A DNA stretch of 64,000 bases, from positions 1 to 64,000 of the forward strand of contig NZ_KB898706.1 in assembly GCF_000377745.1 (NCBI RefSeq), written 5' to 3'. Under the pieces are notes generated by a model. The model had not been told where the DNA came from and searched no databases. It saw only the letters and a list, made by a program, of their open reading frames with translations. Positions 33,405 through 42,476 of the stretch are shown here, one piece after another; position 1 is the stretch's first letter; the number at the start of each line of letters is the position of its first letter. A program made the position numbers and the translations under genes. The stretch comes from Gilvimarinus chinensis DSM 19667 (GTDB taxonomy: Bacteria > Pseudomonadota > Gammaproteobacteria > Pseudomonadales > Cellvibrionaceae).

Positions 33405-34374
33405 CCACCGCCCTGTCAGCGTGCTCGCTGCAGGTTTGCTGAGCACTGTGCCGGCGGTACATGTCCAGGCGTTCGACTGGGCCGGAACCGTTTGGCAAAA
33501 CGACTTTTTTACGGGCACAGACGGCGGCGGGTATACCAACGGTTTGTTTTTGTCCCTTTACGATTTATCCGACCAGGGTGATGAGCCCTACAAAGTGCCA
33601 TTACTGGCCAAGCCTCTGCAGTGGATGTTGCAGCCCTCTGCGGATGCGGTAATGTTTAGTGAGCGTTCTCTGGGGCAGGGCATGAGTACGCCAAAAGACA
33701 TCAGTCGCCCGGTGCCCGACCCCAAGGATGCGCCTTATGCCGGGCTGTTGATTTACCGCTCAAGTCACGCCATTGTCGAAAAAGACTTTGCCGATATGGT
33801 CAGTACCACGATCGGCATTGTGGGGCCCGCGTCCGGTGCGGAAAAATCCCAAGAGTTGGTGCACAAAATTACCGGCTCCGATAAGCCACAGGGCTGGGAC
33901 TATCAACTGGGAAATGAATTTTTATTTCAGCTGGAGCGCACGGCTGTATGGCGCTTTGCGTTACACGAGCGTATTGATTCCGTGCTGCTTGCCCAGGCTG
34001 GGGTCGGGAATCTGGAAAGCACGGTGGGTGGGGGAGCCATTGTCCGAATTGGCCAGGGCTTAGAGAAAAGCTTTGCCACAACCGCGCTGCATTTTGGCCG
34101 TATCAGTATGCCGCTGGCGGTGGAAGGTGGCTGGTACGTGTACGGTGGGCTGGAAGTCGATTACGTGTTCAACAATATTTTGATTAACGGCAACACTTAC
34201 CGTGATAGCCCCTCTTCCGATTTAGAGCACGAACAATTAAGCGGCACCCTGGGGTTTAGTTATAGCTGGGACAATATAAGCCTGGCGTTAAGTTACAAAA
34301 CGGGTACCGCTTTGGATGTGAATAAAAGCTCGCGCGATTCTTTTGGCGCGATCAGTGTCGCGTGGCGCTTGTGA
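33388..34374 (+). CDS. lpxR: lipid A 3'-O-deacylase, LpxR family
   Basis: A 328-residue outer-membrane protein. The GTG at 33388 gives a signal peptide (ending HVQA); the longer open frame upstream only runs inside the DUF3144 gene. The family motif WQNDFFTGTDGGGYTNGL near residue 35 supplies the asparagine-aspartate pair and threonine of the active site as in Salmonella LpxR. PYAGLLIYRSSH follows, and the C-terminal half is an amphipathic beta-barrel ending in the aromatic GAISVAWRL. It would remove acyl chains from lipid A at the outer surface. Its stop overlaps the next start by four bases. Confidence 0.88.
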   Translation: MTKTNNHRPVSVLAAGLLSTVPAVHVQAFDWAGTVWQNDFFTGTDGGGYTNGLFLSLYDLSDQGDEPYKVPLLAKPLQWMLQPSADAVMFSERSLGQGMSTPKDISRPVPDPKDAPYAGLLIYRSSHAIVEKDFADMVSTTIGIVGPASGAEKSQELVHKITGSDKPQGWDYQLGNEFLFQLERTAVWRFALHERIDSVLLAQAGVGNLESTVGGGAIVRIGQGLEKSFATTALHFGRISMPLAVEGGWYVYGGLEVDYVFNNILINGNTYRDSPSSDLEHEQLSGTLGFSYSWDNISLALSYKTGTALDVNKSSRDSFGAISVAWRL

Positions 34375-35648
34375 AGGAGCGCGCGTTGATTGTGGGCTAT
34401 GTGTGGCCCGAGCCTAATTCATCCGCGGCGGGCTTGCGCATTGCGCAGTTGCTGGCGAGTTTGCGCAGGGCTGGCTACGAAGTTCATTTCGCCTGCGCCG
34501 CGGCTCTCAGCGAGCATCAGCTGGATTTGGCAAGTGTTGATGTAACGGCCCATCAGGTTCAACTTAATTGCAGTAGTTTTGATGAGTTTGTGGCACAGTT
34601 AAACCCCGCTGTGGTTATCTTTGATCGTTTTGTCACCGAAGAACAGTTCGGTTGGCGTGTTGCGAACACCTGCCCCGATGCCTTGCGCATTTTAGACACC
34701 GAAGACTTACACAGCTTGCGAGCTGCGCGCGAAGCCTTATTAAAAGCCCAGTTAAAAAAAGGGGGCGATGTAGGGCCAGTATTGGCGAATGATGCGGATC
34801 TGTTTGGCGCAATGCGACAGAGCGACATGATCCTACGCGAAGTGGCGGCTATTTTTCGCTGTGATCTAACCTTGATGATATCCGATAAGGAAATATCGTT
34901 ATTGCAGGAGTATTTTTCTGTACCCTCGCAACTTCTTTATCATCTGCCTTTTATGGTAGAGCCGCCGCACAACGAGTGGCCGGATTACTCTCACAGGCAA
35001 CACTTTGTCACTATCGGTAATTTCCGTCACGCGCCCAATTGGGATGCGGTATTGTGGTTGAAGCAAAGCATCTGGCCGTTGCTGCGTACTAAGGTACCGG
35101 GCGCTGAACTGCATATTTATGGCTCTTACCCTCCTAAAAAAGCGACACAGCTAACCAATCCCAAAGAGAAGTTTTTTGTTAAAGGCTGGGCCGACGATGC
35201 CCTGCAGGTGGTGGCCAATGCGCGGGTTCTTTTGGCACCGCTGCGGTTCGGTGCGGGCATAAAAGGTAAACTAATGGATGCCATGCTAACAGCAACCCCT
35301 AGCGTTGCCACAGCTATTGCCAGTGAGGCGATGGCGGGCGATGAGCCATGGCCAGGGGCTGTTGCGAATTCGGCAAGTGATTTTGCCCAATACGCTGCAC
35401 AACTTTATAGTCAAGAGCCCAGCTGGAAAACCGCTTCGCAGCAGGCTGAAAAGCTATTGCGGGCACATTACCTGCGCGAGCGGCTCTCACCATTATGGCT
35501 TGCGCATTTAAGTCAATTACGGGGTGATCTTGTACGGCATCGGCGCGACAATTTTTTAGGCGCGATGTTTCAGTACCACGCAGCGCGCAGTACTGAATTC
35601 ATGTCGCGTTGGATTGAAGTGAAAAGCCGGGTTCAGTTATCCGATTGA
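34371..35648 (+). CDS. glycosyltransferase, GT4 type
   Basis: A 425-residue cytoplasmic GT-B protein. The N-terminal half begins with RALIVGYVWPEPNSSAAGLR; the C-terminal half has VTIGNFRHAPNWDAVLWL, LHIYGSYPPKK, FVKGWADDALQVVANARVLLAPLRFGAGIKGKLMDAM. This last block holds the GT4 donor-binding helix. The GTG at 34371 makes a four-base overlap with the lpxR stop; a TTG at 34386 six bases after AAGGAG is the alternative start. The donor and acceptor are unknown. Co-transcription with lpxR suggests a cell-surface glycan. It overlaps the convergent mgtC-type gene by 16 bases. Confidence 0.87.
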   Translation: MKERALIVGYVWPEPNSSAAGLRIAQLLASLRRAGYEVHFACAAALSEHQLDLASVDVTAHQVQLNCSSFDEFVAQLNPAVVIFDRFVTEEQFGWRVANTCPDALRILDTEDLHSLRAAREALLKAQLKKGGDVGPVLANDADLFGAMRQSDMILREVAAIFRCDLTLMISDKEISLLQEYFSVPSQLLYHLPFMVEPPHNEWPDYSHRQHFVTIGNFRHAPNWDAVLWLKQSIWPLLRTKVPGAELHIYGSYPPKKATQLTNPKEKFFVKGWADDALQVVANARVLLAPLRFGAGIKGKLMDAMLTATPSVATAIASEAMAGDEPWPGAVANSASDFAQYAAQLYSQEPSWKTASQQAEKLLRAHYLRERLSPLWLAHLSQLRGDLVRHRRDNFLGAMFQYHAARSTEFMSRWIEVKSRVQLSD

Positions 35649-36076
35649 TCGGTGTCGTTCTTTTTTAAGGGGGTGGCAAATTGCAAAATAACAAAATTTG
35701 TCACCGCCAATACCAGGGCAATTTCATAACGACTGTAGGCTACTGCGATGCCAATGGCCCCGGTGTTCCAAATGCTGGCGGCAGTGGCCGTGCCTATGGT
35801 TTGGTTGTTGTTTTTTAAAATAGCGCCGCCGCCAATAAAGCCAATGCCGGTAATAATGCCGTACATGACACGGGCTTCGGCCGCACCGCTATCGTAAACC
35901 TGCATGCCCACCAGCATATAAGCGCAAGAGGCAATAGCCACCAGCGGGAATGTGCGCAAGCCCGCCCCTTGAGCGCGGTGCTCACGATTAACGGCCATAG
36001 GCAGCGCCAAAATCAATGCAATGCCCAGTTGCAACAAGTGGGTAATAACCTCTTGAAAACTTAAATCAAATTCCAT
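35633..36076 (-). CDS. MgtC/SapB family inner-membrane protein
   Basis: A 147-residue membrane protein with four hydrophobic segments (about residues 12-28, 38-58, 70-87 and 105-130). The family motif is complete: LALPMAVNREHRAQGAGLRT, then GIITGIGFIGGGAIL and TAASIWNTGAIGIAVAY. It lacks the C-terminal ACT-like domain of virulence MgtC, so it belongs to the short group. Members are linked to magnesium limitation or acid tolerance. The SIMPL protein gene lies 31 bases upstream. Confidence 0.9.
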   Translation of the reverse strand: MEFDLSFQEVITHLLQLGIALILALPMAVNREHRAQGAGLRTFPLVAIASCAYMLVGMQVYDSGAAEARVMYGIITGIGFIGGGAILKNNNQTIGTATAASIWNTGAIGIAVAYSRYEIALVLAVTNFVILQFATPLKKNDTDQSDN

Positions 36077-36107
36077 GGCGGTTCCTTTTTAATTCGTGGG
36101 CCAACGC

Positions 36108-36824
36108 TTAGTCGGCCAAATAATATTCGACGGTAGAGACCACGCGCACATTTTTTATATGAGGGTTATTGGCATCACGCGGGTTGATGCTGAACTGCCC
36201 TTGTGACGCGCGCTTAATTTTACCCAGGCGGCTGCCGGAATCGGCGGCGAATTTACTGGCCACTTCTCGGGCGTTGAGCGTGGCCTGTTCGATCATGGCG
36301 GGCTTGATATCGTTTAAACCGGTAAACAAGTATTGGGTTTGCGAGTCGTAATTACCCGCCGTTAGAACAATGCCTTGTTTTCCCAGTTCAGCCAGACCCT
36401 GCATGGCGTTGCGTACCGTTTTTATATCGTGGCTGTACACCGTCACCACGGCAGTGGCTACGTAGCGAAAAGGGGCGTCGGGGCCGCCGTAAGATTGCGC
36501 CGACTTGTCGGTAATCACGGGGGCGTTGGCGCTGATGTCGGTGGCGAGAATACCACCTGCCAGTAAATAGTTGCGCACGGCCTGGGTGTTTTTCTCAAGG
36601 CTGGCGTACAGCTCATCCAGACTGTTGCTGGCCAAGGTAAAGCTGACAGGCCAGATTACAATGTCGGCGGGCACTTCGCGTTCGGCAAGGCCCTTGGCCG
36701 TGACGGTGCGCTCGTACTCTTTCACCGCAATGGCGGCGTCGCGCAAAAAATAACCTAACAAAGCAAAAGCGATAATGGCACACAAACCCAACGCCAAAGC
36801 GTTGCGAAGCTGACATCTTTCCAT
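36108..36824 (-). CDS. SIMPL (DUF541) domain protein
   Basis: A 238-residue protein with an N-terminal anchor or signal (residues about 9-28) and one SIMPL domain: VTAKGLAEREVPADIVIWPVS, NYLLAGGILATDISAN, YVATAVVTVYSHDI and the last block IKRASQGQFSINPRD. It is likely periplasmic. The family is of unknown function; one member is a mouse signalling partner, another an outer-membrane stress protein. It is probably co-transcribed with the MgtC-type gene. Confidence 0.88.
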   Translation of the reverse strand: MERCQLRNALALGLCAIIAFALLGYFLRDAAIAVKEYERTVTAKGLAEREVPADIVIWPVSFTLASNSLDELYASLEKNTQAVRNYLLAGGILATDISANAPVITDKSAQSYGGPDAPFRYVATAVVTVYSHDIKTVRNAMQGLAELGKQGIVLTAGNYDSQTQYLFTGLNDIKPAMIEQATLNAREVASKFAADSGSRLGKIKRASQGQFSINPRDANNPHIKNVRVVSTVEYYLAD

Positions 36825-36912
36825 GGCATGATACCTGTAAAGTGGGAATGACCTGGCTACTATACTGCTATGAGTCGAACCCGGCTATGATCTGAATAAG
36901 TGGGAGAACGTT

Positions 36913-37896
36913 GTGAGCAGTGATAAGGATATGGTCTGGAAACCGGATGCGGAGCTAGAAGGCTACGAGGTGCAGCCGGTTAGTGTTGAGTCAGGCGGGC
37001 AGCGTTTTCAGGCGACCTTAGTCCGTGCCAGCGATAACCCCATTCAGGCGAAAACCGCGATACTCTACTTACACGGCTTTACCGATTACTTTTTTCAGAC
37101 CCATCTAGCGCGCGCTTGTGTGGACGAAGGTTGTGCCTTCTATGCGCTGGATTTACACGGTTACGGCCGGTCAATCCGAACCGGAGAGCGAGCCAATTAT
37201 TGTCGGCGTATTGAGGATTATTTTGCCGAAATCGATGAGACTTTGCGGCGTATTAAGGCGACCGGGGTTGAACGGTTAGTTATTAACGCCCATTCCACCG
37301 GTGGGTTGATCAGTTCACTGTACGCCGATCGCGGTGCACAGCGAGAGCTGCTGGACGGCTTGATGTTAAACAGCCCGTTTTTTGACTTTGCCTTTAGCGG
37401 TTTACACCGGGTGTTGTTAAACGGCCTTGTGATGCTGGGGCGAGTGTTTCCCGGGTGGTGTTATCACCACGGTATGCCATCCCTGTATGGCCAGAGTATT
37501 TACATGGGGTATCGCGGCGAGTGGGATTACAATCTGACGCTCAAGCCGGTGGTGGGTTTTCCTATTTACCTGGGGTGGATACGCGCGGTTACGCTGGCCC
37601 AGCGGCAGCTGCGAGCGGGACTCAATATTGAGTGCCCGGTGTTGGTGTTGCACTCGGCGCGCTCGTTAAAACTGCCCCGTGCCTGGACCGACGATTTAAT
37701 GAGCGCCGATGTGGTACTGGATGTTGACCATATGCGCCGCTACGGGCCTGGACTGGGGAGCAACGTGAGCCTGGTAGAGATTGAAGGCGGGATGCACGAT
37801 TTAATTCTCTCGCCCCAGCCGGTACGAGAGCAAGTTATTAACACTATGTTTCACTGGCTGGGTCAGGTCAGTCGGCCTGAAAAGCTGATGCCATAG
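36913..37896 (+). CDS. alpha/beta hydrolase (serine aminopeptidase S33-like)
   Basis: A 327-residue cytoplasmic hydrolase. YLHGFTDYFFQTHLARAC gives the oxyanion hole, the block YALDLHGYGRSIRTGE follows, the nucleophile is in NAHSTGGLISSLYADRG (an AHSTG variant of GHSMGG), and the lid and catalytic histidine follow (EGGMHDLILS). The pattern is that of monoacylglycerol lipase-like S33 proteins. Substrate unknown. It converges with the HyuA-type gene 12 bases away. The GTG at 36913 has GGGAGAAC before it. Confidence 0.9.
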   Translation: MSSDKDMVWKPDAELEGYEVQPVSVESGGQRFQATLVRASDNPIQAKTAILYLHGFTDYFFQTHLARACVDEGCAFYALDLHGYGRSIRTGERANYCRRIEDYFAEIDETLRRIKATGVERLVINAHSTGGLISSLYADRGAQRELLDGLMLNSPFFDFAFSGLHRVLLNGLVMLGRVFPGWCYHHGMPSLYGQSIYMGYRGEWDYNLTLKPVVGFPIYLGWIRAVTLAQRQLRAGLNIECPVLVLHSARSLKLPRAWTDDLMSADVVLDVDHMRRYGPGLGSNVSLVEIEGGMHDLILSPQPVREQVINTMFHWLGQVSRPEKLMP

Positions 37897-37908
37897 AGCC
37901 AACAGGCC

Positions 37909-39903
37909 CTAGTTAGTTTTTATCCCGGCTGCAGCGGGCCCTAATAACAAATTGCCCACCGGGTCTACTTCCACCTCCCAGCCCGGTGCCACCAGGGTGG
38001 TTGATACGGTTTCGCAAATTAACGCCGGACCTTGCAGCCGCGTGCCGGCCGGCAGTGCCTCGCGCTGGTACACCGGTGTTTCGCCAATCTCGGGTAAGTC
38101 CAGGGTTTGCAGTGCTTTAGCGGTACTGCCGTTGTGTCGCGGCAGCTGCACCTTGTGGCCAGGCGCCTTGCAGCTTACCCGCAGGTTGACCAACTCAATG
38201 CCAATACCCAAACGGTGGCCATAACGATGAGCGTGCGCGCTGTGAAACGCATCGGCCGCGCTGGCTGGGTCTTGGTAGGGAATCGTTAAGCTAAAGCTCT
38301 GGCCCTGATAGCGTAAATCCAAACTGAGCTCAGCGGATATTGCCTCGCTGGCGACGCCCTCAGCGGTAAGTTGCTGCGTGCCGTCGCTGACCAACGCTGT
38401 AAATTCCCGGGCCAACTCGGTTTCGCTGCAATCCTCCAGTGGGCGTTGCAATGAGCGCGACAGCTGCCGTTCGGGGTTGGCTACAAGCATTCCCAGCGCA
38501 GACAGAACGCCGCCGTGAACGGGAACCAACGCACGTGACATACCCAGGCTTTCGGCTAAAGCGCACACGTGCAGGCCGCCAGCGCCGCCAAAGCAGCACA
38601 AACGAAAGTCTGCCGGGTTGTAGCCGCGCTGTACCGAAATGACTCTGAGGGCCGCCGCCATGTGTTCATTGGCCAGGCGAATTACGCCAAGCGCTGCTTC
38701 ATTCGGGCTAAGCCCCAGTTGCTTCGCCAGTGCTTCGATAGCCTGGGTGGCCGACTCCGTATCCAGCGCCATAGCGCCGCCCAGAAAGTAATCCGGGTGC
38801 AGCCGACCAAGGTAAGCATTCGCATCGGTCACGGTAACCTGGGTGCCGCCCTGGCCGTAGCAGGCCGGACCAGGGGTGGCGCCTGCAGACTCAGGGCCCA
38901 CCTGCAGCAAGCCACCGGCATCAACCTGTGCAATAGACCCGCCACCGGCGCCGATGGTGTGCATGTCCACCATGGGTACAGCCACAGGGTAGGGGCCCAG
39001 TTTGCCTTGGTTGGTCAGCTTCAGCTCGCCGTCAATCATGGCGACATCGGTAGAGGTGCCGCCCATATCGAAGGTGAGCAGCTTTTCCGGTTGATCTGGT
39101 GTGCCCAGCGTTTCGGCAAAAAACTTGGCGGCCGCCAGTCCGCCGGCCGGCCCGGACAGCAGTAAATTAACCGCTCGGTTGGCGGCCTGAGCGGCATCAA
39201 TCGTACCACCGGACGACTGCATAACACCCAAGGGGCTAGGCGCTACGCCTGAGGCCAGGCGGTTTAAGTAGCCCTGCACTTTGGGGCCTAAATAGGCGTT
39301 GAGCCAGGTGGCCATGCCCCGCTCGTACTCACCATATTCTGGTAATACGAAGGACGATCGGCTGACAAAAACATCGGCTGGGCAGGCGGCCTCAAGGGTC
39401 TTTTCGTCTTCGTCGTTGATAAACGAGTAAAGCAAGTTAATCGCCACGGCGGCGGGTTTGCGCTCGGCGATAGCCCGCTGCAGAGCTGAGATATCCTCAT
39501 TGCTTAGGTCGCTTACCCGCGTGCCATCCGCCGCGAGGCGGGCGCTTACCTCAAGGCAATCCTCCCGCGCTACCGGATTGCTGCGTGGAGCCGGGGTAAG
39601 GTTGTACAGTTCATCGCGTGTCTGCCTGCCGATGCTCAGCACATCCGCAAGGCCTTTGTTAGCCACATACAGCGTCGGCACACCCTTGCGCTCCAGCGCG
39701 GCATTGGTGGCCACGGTGCTACCGTGAACAATGGTGAGTTCGCCTGCACGGGCTGCGTCGCTGAGCCCCATGGCGGCGATACCCTCTAAAATGGCGCGCT
39801 CCGGTGCGTCGGGTGTTGAGAGGCGTTTGTGTACCTGCAGCTGCCCTTTATGCAGTAAAACAAAATCCGTAAAAGTGCCGCCTGTATCTACGCCCAGTAA
39901 CAT
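37909..39903 (-). CDS. hydantoinase/oxoprolinase A-type (HyuA) protein
   Basis: A 664-residue enzyme of the HyuA/acetone carboxylase beta family. LLGVDTGGTFTDFVLL is the N-terminal phosphate-binding motif, then HGSTVATNAALERKG, LTFDMGGTSTDVAMIDG, AGGGSIAQVDAGG and YLGRLHPDYFLGGAM. The family splits cyclic amide rings with ATP, for example hydantoins and 5-oxoproline, usually with a HyuB subunit. No hyuB gene is next to it here. I set the start at the ATG 39903; a GTG nine bases upstream is possible. Divergent from mutM, 93 bases between starts. Confidence 0.92.
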   Translation of the reverse strand: MLLGVDTGGTFTDFVLLHKGQLQVHKRLSTPDAPERAILEGIAAMGLSDAARAGELTIVHGSTVATNAALERKGVPTLYVANKGLADVLSIGRQTRDELYNLTPAPRSNPVAREDCLEVSARLAADGTRVSDLSNEDISALQRAIAERKPAAVAINLLYSFINDEDEKTLEAACPADVFVSRSSFVLPEYGEYERGMATWLNAYLGPKVQGYLNRLASGVAPSPLGVMQSSGGTIDAAQAANRAVNLLLSGPAGGLAAAKFFAETLGTPDQPEKLLTFDMGGTSTDVAMIDGELKLTNQGKLGPYPVAVPMVDMHTIGAGGGSIAQVDAGGLLQVGPESAGATPGPACYGQGGTQVTVTDANAYLGRLHPDYFLGGAMALDTESATQAIEALAKQLGLSPNEAALGVIRLANEHMAAALRVISVQRGYNPADFRLCCFGGAGGLHVCALAESLGMSRALVPVHGGVLSALGMLVANPERQLSRSLQRPLEDCSETELAREFTALVSDGTQQLTAEGVASEAISAELSLDLRYQGQSFSLTIPYQDPASAADAFHSAHAHRYGHRLGIGIELVNLRVSCKAPGHKVQLPRHNGSTAKALQTLDLPEIGETPVYQREALPAGTRLQGPALICETVSTTLVAPGWEVEVDPVGNLLLGPAAAGIKTN

Positions 39904-39995
39904 GTGTCTCACTCGCTGTAATTAATGGCACCATTGTAAGCGCCAGCAAAGACAAGGGACAGGGGCTACAATAGCGCTTTTTGTGTGAGCGACCT

Positions 39996-40808
39996 ATGCC
40001 AGAGCTACCCGAAGTTGAAACCACCAGGCGCGGTATTGAGCCGCACATTAGCGGCAAGAAAGTCCGCAAGGTGTGCGTGCGTCAACCCAGTCTGCGTTGG
40101 CCCGTAACCGATCAGCTGGATGATATTTTGACGGGCAAAAAGCTGCAGACGGTCGGCCGTCGGGGCAAATATTTGCTGCTCGGCTACCACCATGGTGTTT
40201 TGCTGGTGCATTTGGGTATGTCCGGCAGTTTACGTATTGTGCCGCCCAATACGCCGCCAGAGTTGCACGATCATGTGGACATTGAATTCACAGGTGCGGT
40301 GCTGCGTTATCACGACCCGCGTCGGTTTGGCTCTATTCTCTGGCATCCGGCCGACCCCTACTCTCATCCGTTACTGGCCAGTTTGGGGCCCGAACCTCTG
40401 AGCGACGCGTTTAATCCCGCTTATCTGTTCGCCCGCTCACGCAAGCGCAAGCAATCGGTTAAGCAGTTTCTAATGGACAGTAAAGTCGTGGTGGGGGTGG
40501 GAAACATTTACGCCAACGAGGCGCTGTTTATGGCAGGCATCAAGCCCATCCGCAAAGCAGGTAGCTTAACGCGCAACAATTGCGCGCTGCTGTGGGAGAA
40601 AATTCAGTTCGTGCTGCAGCGCTCCATAGAGCAAGGCGGCACGACCCTGCGAGATTTTGTGGGGGGCGATGGTAAGCCTGGTTATTTTAAACAGCAGTTG
40701 ATGGTGTATGGTCGCGGGGGGCAGCCTTGTGCGGTGTGTCGCAAGCCACTAAAAGAAGTTCAGCTTGGTCAGCGTGCTACTGTGTACTGTACGGTTTGTC
40801 AGAGTTAA
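39996..40808 (+). CDS. mutM: formamidopyrimidine-DNA glycosylase
   Basis: A 270-residue base-excision repair enzyme, the usual length. The N-terminal MPELPEVETTRRGI holds the catalytic proline (Pro 2) and Glu 3. GRRGKYLLL holds the beta-elimination lysine; the H2TH region is near VVVGVGNIYANEALF. The C-terminal zinc finger CAVC and CTVC are separated by 16 residues as in Fpg. It excises 8-oxoguanine. The ATG at 39996 is right because the protein must begin PELPE; the open frame starts five codons earlier. TACAAT at about 39967 could be its -10 element. Confidence 0.96.
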   Translation: MPELPEVETTRRGIEPHISGKKVRKVCVRQPSLRWPVTDQLDDILTGKKLQTVGRRGKYLLLGYHHGVLLVHLGMSGSLRIVPPNTPPELHDHVDIEFTGAVLRYHDPRRFGSILWHPADPYSHPLLASLGPEPLSDAFNPAYLFARSRKRKQSVKQFLMDSKVVVGVGNIYANEALFMAGIKPIRKAGSLTRNNCALLWEKIQFVLQRSIEQGGTTLRDFVGGDGKPGYFKQQLMVYGRGGQPCAVCRKPLKEVQLGQRATVYCTVCQS

Positions 40809-40875
40809 CGCTAGCAGAAATCAGTATCTATTTTGTGCTATAACATTGCACTCACTTTAAATAAGGAAAAGGACG

Positions 40876-41319
40876 ATGAAAAAACTACTCGCAACTGCCG
40901 CTCTGGTCATCTGCAGCGGTGCCCAAGCCGAGCCAGTCTACGAACTCATGGATTTAATTGGCAGCAAAGATCAGATAAATCAAATGTCGGGCCAGATGGT
41001 GAGCATGATGGTTCAGGCCAACCCTGCACTGGCGCCGTATCAGGAAGTCATTGGCGAATGGTCCGAAAAATACTTTACCTGGGACGCCATGAAAGGCGAC
41101 ATGGCTGAAATTTACCGAAAGTATTTTAACGACGAAGAGATTGAAAAATTAATCGAGTTTTACAGCAGCCCGGTGGGCGAAAAATCCATTGAAGTGATGC
41201 CGCAATTGTTTCAGGAAGGCAGCCAGGTGGGTATGCGCATCGCTCAAGAGCATCAAGCTGAGTTGATGCAAATGCTGGAAGAGGCCAAGGCGGAAGGCGA
41301 GGCAGAAGCCGCAGAGTGA
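40876..41319 (+). CDS. exported DUF2059 domain protein
   Basis: A 147-residue protein with a signal peptide (residues 1-18, ending AQAEP). The remainder is helical: MDLIGSKDQINQMSGQMVSMM, then YFTWDAMKGDMAEIYRKYFND and the motif EEIEKLIEFYSSPVGEKSIEVMP, which is the DUF2059 core. It ends in an acidic tail EGEAEAAE. The function is unknown; the family is periplasmic. AAGGAAAAGG lies before the ATG. It is the last gene before the AT-rich decayed region. Confidence 0.88.
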   Translation: MKKLLATAALVICSGAQAEPVYELMDLIGSKDQINQMSGQMVSMMVQANPALAPYQEVIGEWSEKYFTWDAMKGDMAEIYRKYFNDEEIEKLIEFYSSPVGEKSIEVMPQLFQEGSQVGMRIAQEHQAELMQMLEEAKAEGEAEAAE

Positions 41320-41347
41320 TATTAAATTAACATGAAGAGTGACAGGG

Positions 41348-41507
41348 ATGTTGTTCTTTAAAAAGAAAATTTAATCTGAAATATGATAAATTGATTGATC
41401 GTCGATGGAGTAAAAAATTTAAAGCTTATTGCTTAATGGTATTTGTGACAGTTATTTTTTTTGATATTTTATCGTCCTTGGATTTAACAATAATTAACAA
41501 AGGATGA
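41348..41507 (+). pseudogene. small membrane peptide gene, frameshifted
   Basis: ATG 41348 starts MLFFKKK and then meets a stop; from 41360 another frame continues as FNLKYDKLIDRRWSKKF and then a hydrophobic helix (LMVFVTVIFFDILSSLDL), ending at the TGA 41505-41507. One surplus A in the AAAA run at about 41366-41369 explains the break. Corrected, it would be a peptide of about 52 residues with one membrane helix. It lies six bases before the next gene start. Confidence 0.45.
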
Positions 41508-41512
41508 TTGTT

Positions 41513-41900
41513 ATGAAAATAAAACTCAATTTTGCATTCTTAATTTTATTTCTGATTTCGATCCCTAGCTTAGCGATAGATGCCATAGTAGTTCGTGGGG
41601 TAAGTCTTCCCTCTTTTCTCTTCCAATTACGATTTCCTTTCAGGTTAAAGTAATAGTGATTTAGCTATTGCGAACATGTGCGGAAGCTCTGGATCCACGA
41701 TGAGCCACGAAGCTTATGTGGAAGGCAGCGTGCTCATGTCTGTGGTCAAAAAAGCCGGACAAATTTTTCAAATCTACCATTCATGTAAAAGAAATGCTGC
41801 GAATGTTTCGGAACTGCATCAGTGTGAATCCACTAAAGAGACATCTATTCAGGCTGATTTTCTGGCCTGCGAAGGAACCAGTTCAGTGTGGAGTTGGTAG
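41513..41900 (+). pseudogene. decayed small secreted protein, copy 1
   Basis: ATG 41513 gives a clear signal peptide (MKIKLNFAFLILFLISIPSL, cleavage near residue 22) and IDAIVVRG, but a stop comes at codon 47. A second frame then runs from about 41655 to 41900 and encodes a cysteine-containing tail with the end ADFLACEGTSSVWSW. Both ends match copy 2 at 41933 (ETILVKGG at the N-terminus, IACSGTSKTW at the C-terminus), so copy 1 is a paralogue with a large internal deletion. GGATGATTG precedes the ATG without a clear ribosome site. No known family. Confidence 0.6.
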
Positions 41901-41932
41901 AAGTTAATAAAATTAATCAGGGTAAAGTCGTT

Positions 41933-42471
41933 ATGAAATTACAAACAGTATTATTTTTAGTAGCCATGATGCTTATAAGTGTGTCAGCGAGATCAATGGA
42001 AACTATTTTGGTTAAAGGGGGCAGAATACCTGCTTCCCATTACTTTTTCTTAAATCACTTAGGTTACGATAAACAAGGTATTGCATCAATGTACGGTGGG
42101 GCACAGGACAGTATAGGAGTCAAGAGTCATGGGTTGCACAAAAAAGGGGAAACTACTGTGGTGAAAAGGCATATGAACTTGAGTCTGCTTATCATGGTTG
42201 TAGGAATAAAACATTTGAGTTGTCTGTTGAATCTCAATACGTATGCAATGGTTTGAATTCAGTTAATTGGAGCGTGTCTGGAGGTGTAGTAATAAGAGAG
42301 GTTTTCAATATAGAAGTATCCTTTAGTGAGAGTACAGATTACTACACTGTATGCACAGATACACTGATTCGACATGAGAATTTATATTTGCAAAAGTGTG
42401 AAGCTGGCAGGAATAAAGCGGTTCAAAAAGATAGAATTGCGTGTTCTGGAACTAGCAAGACTTGGGACTAA
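41933..42471 (+). pseudogene. decayed small secreted protein, copy 2
   Basis: The frame from ATG 41933 encodes a signal peptide (ending SARSM) and METILVKGGRIPASHY up to about 42118. The rest continues in another frame: QESWVAQKRGNYCGEKAYEL and the end RIACSGTSKTWD, stop at 42469-42471. A single-base indel near 42112-42121 explains the break. Restored, the protein would be about 180 residues with four or more cysteines after the signal peptide. It ends five bases before the next gene of the locus, so the genes were once an operon. No known family. Confidence 0.65.
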
Positions 42472-42476
42472 GTTAT

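Noticed and set aside
38569-39165. 198-codon frame opposite the HyuA gene
   Set aside because: It is a by-product of codon use in the HyuA gene; there is no family similarity.
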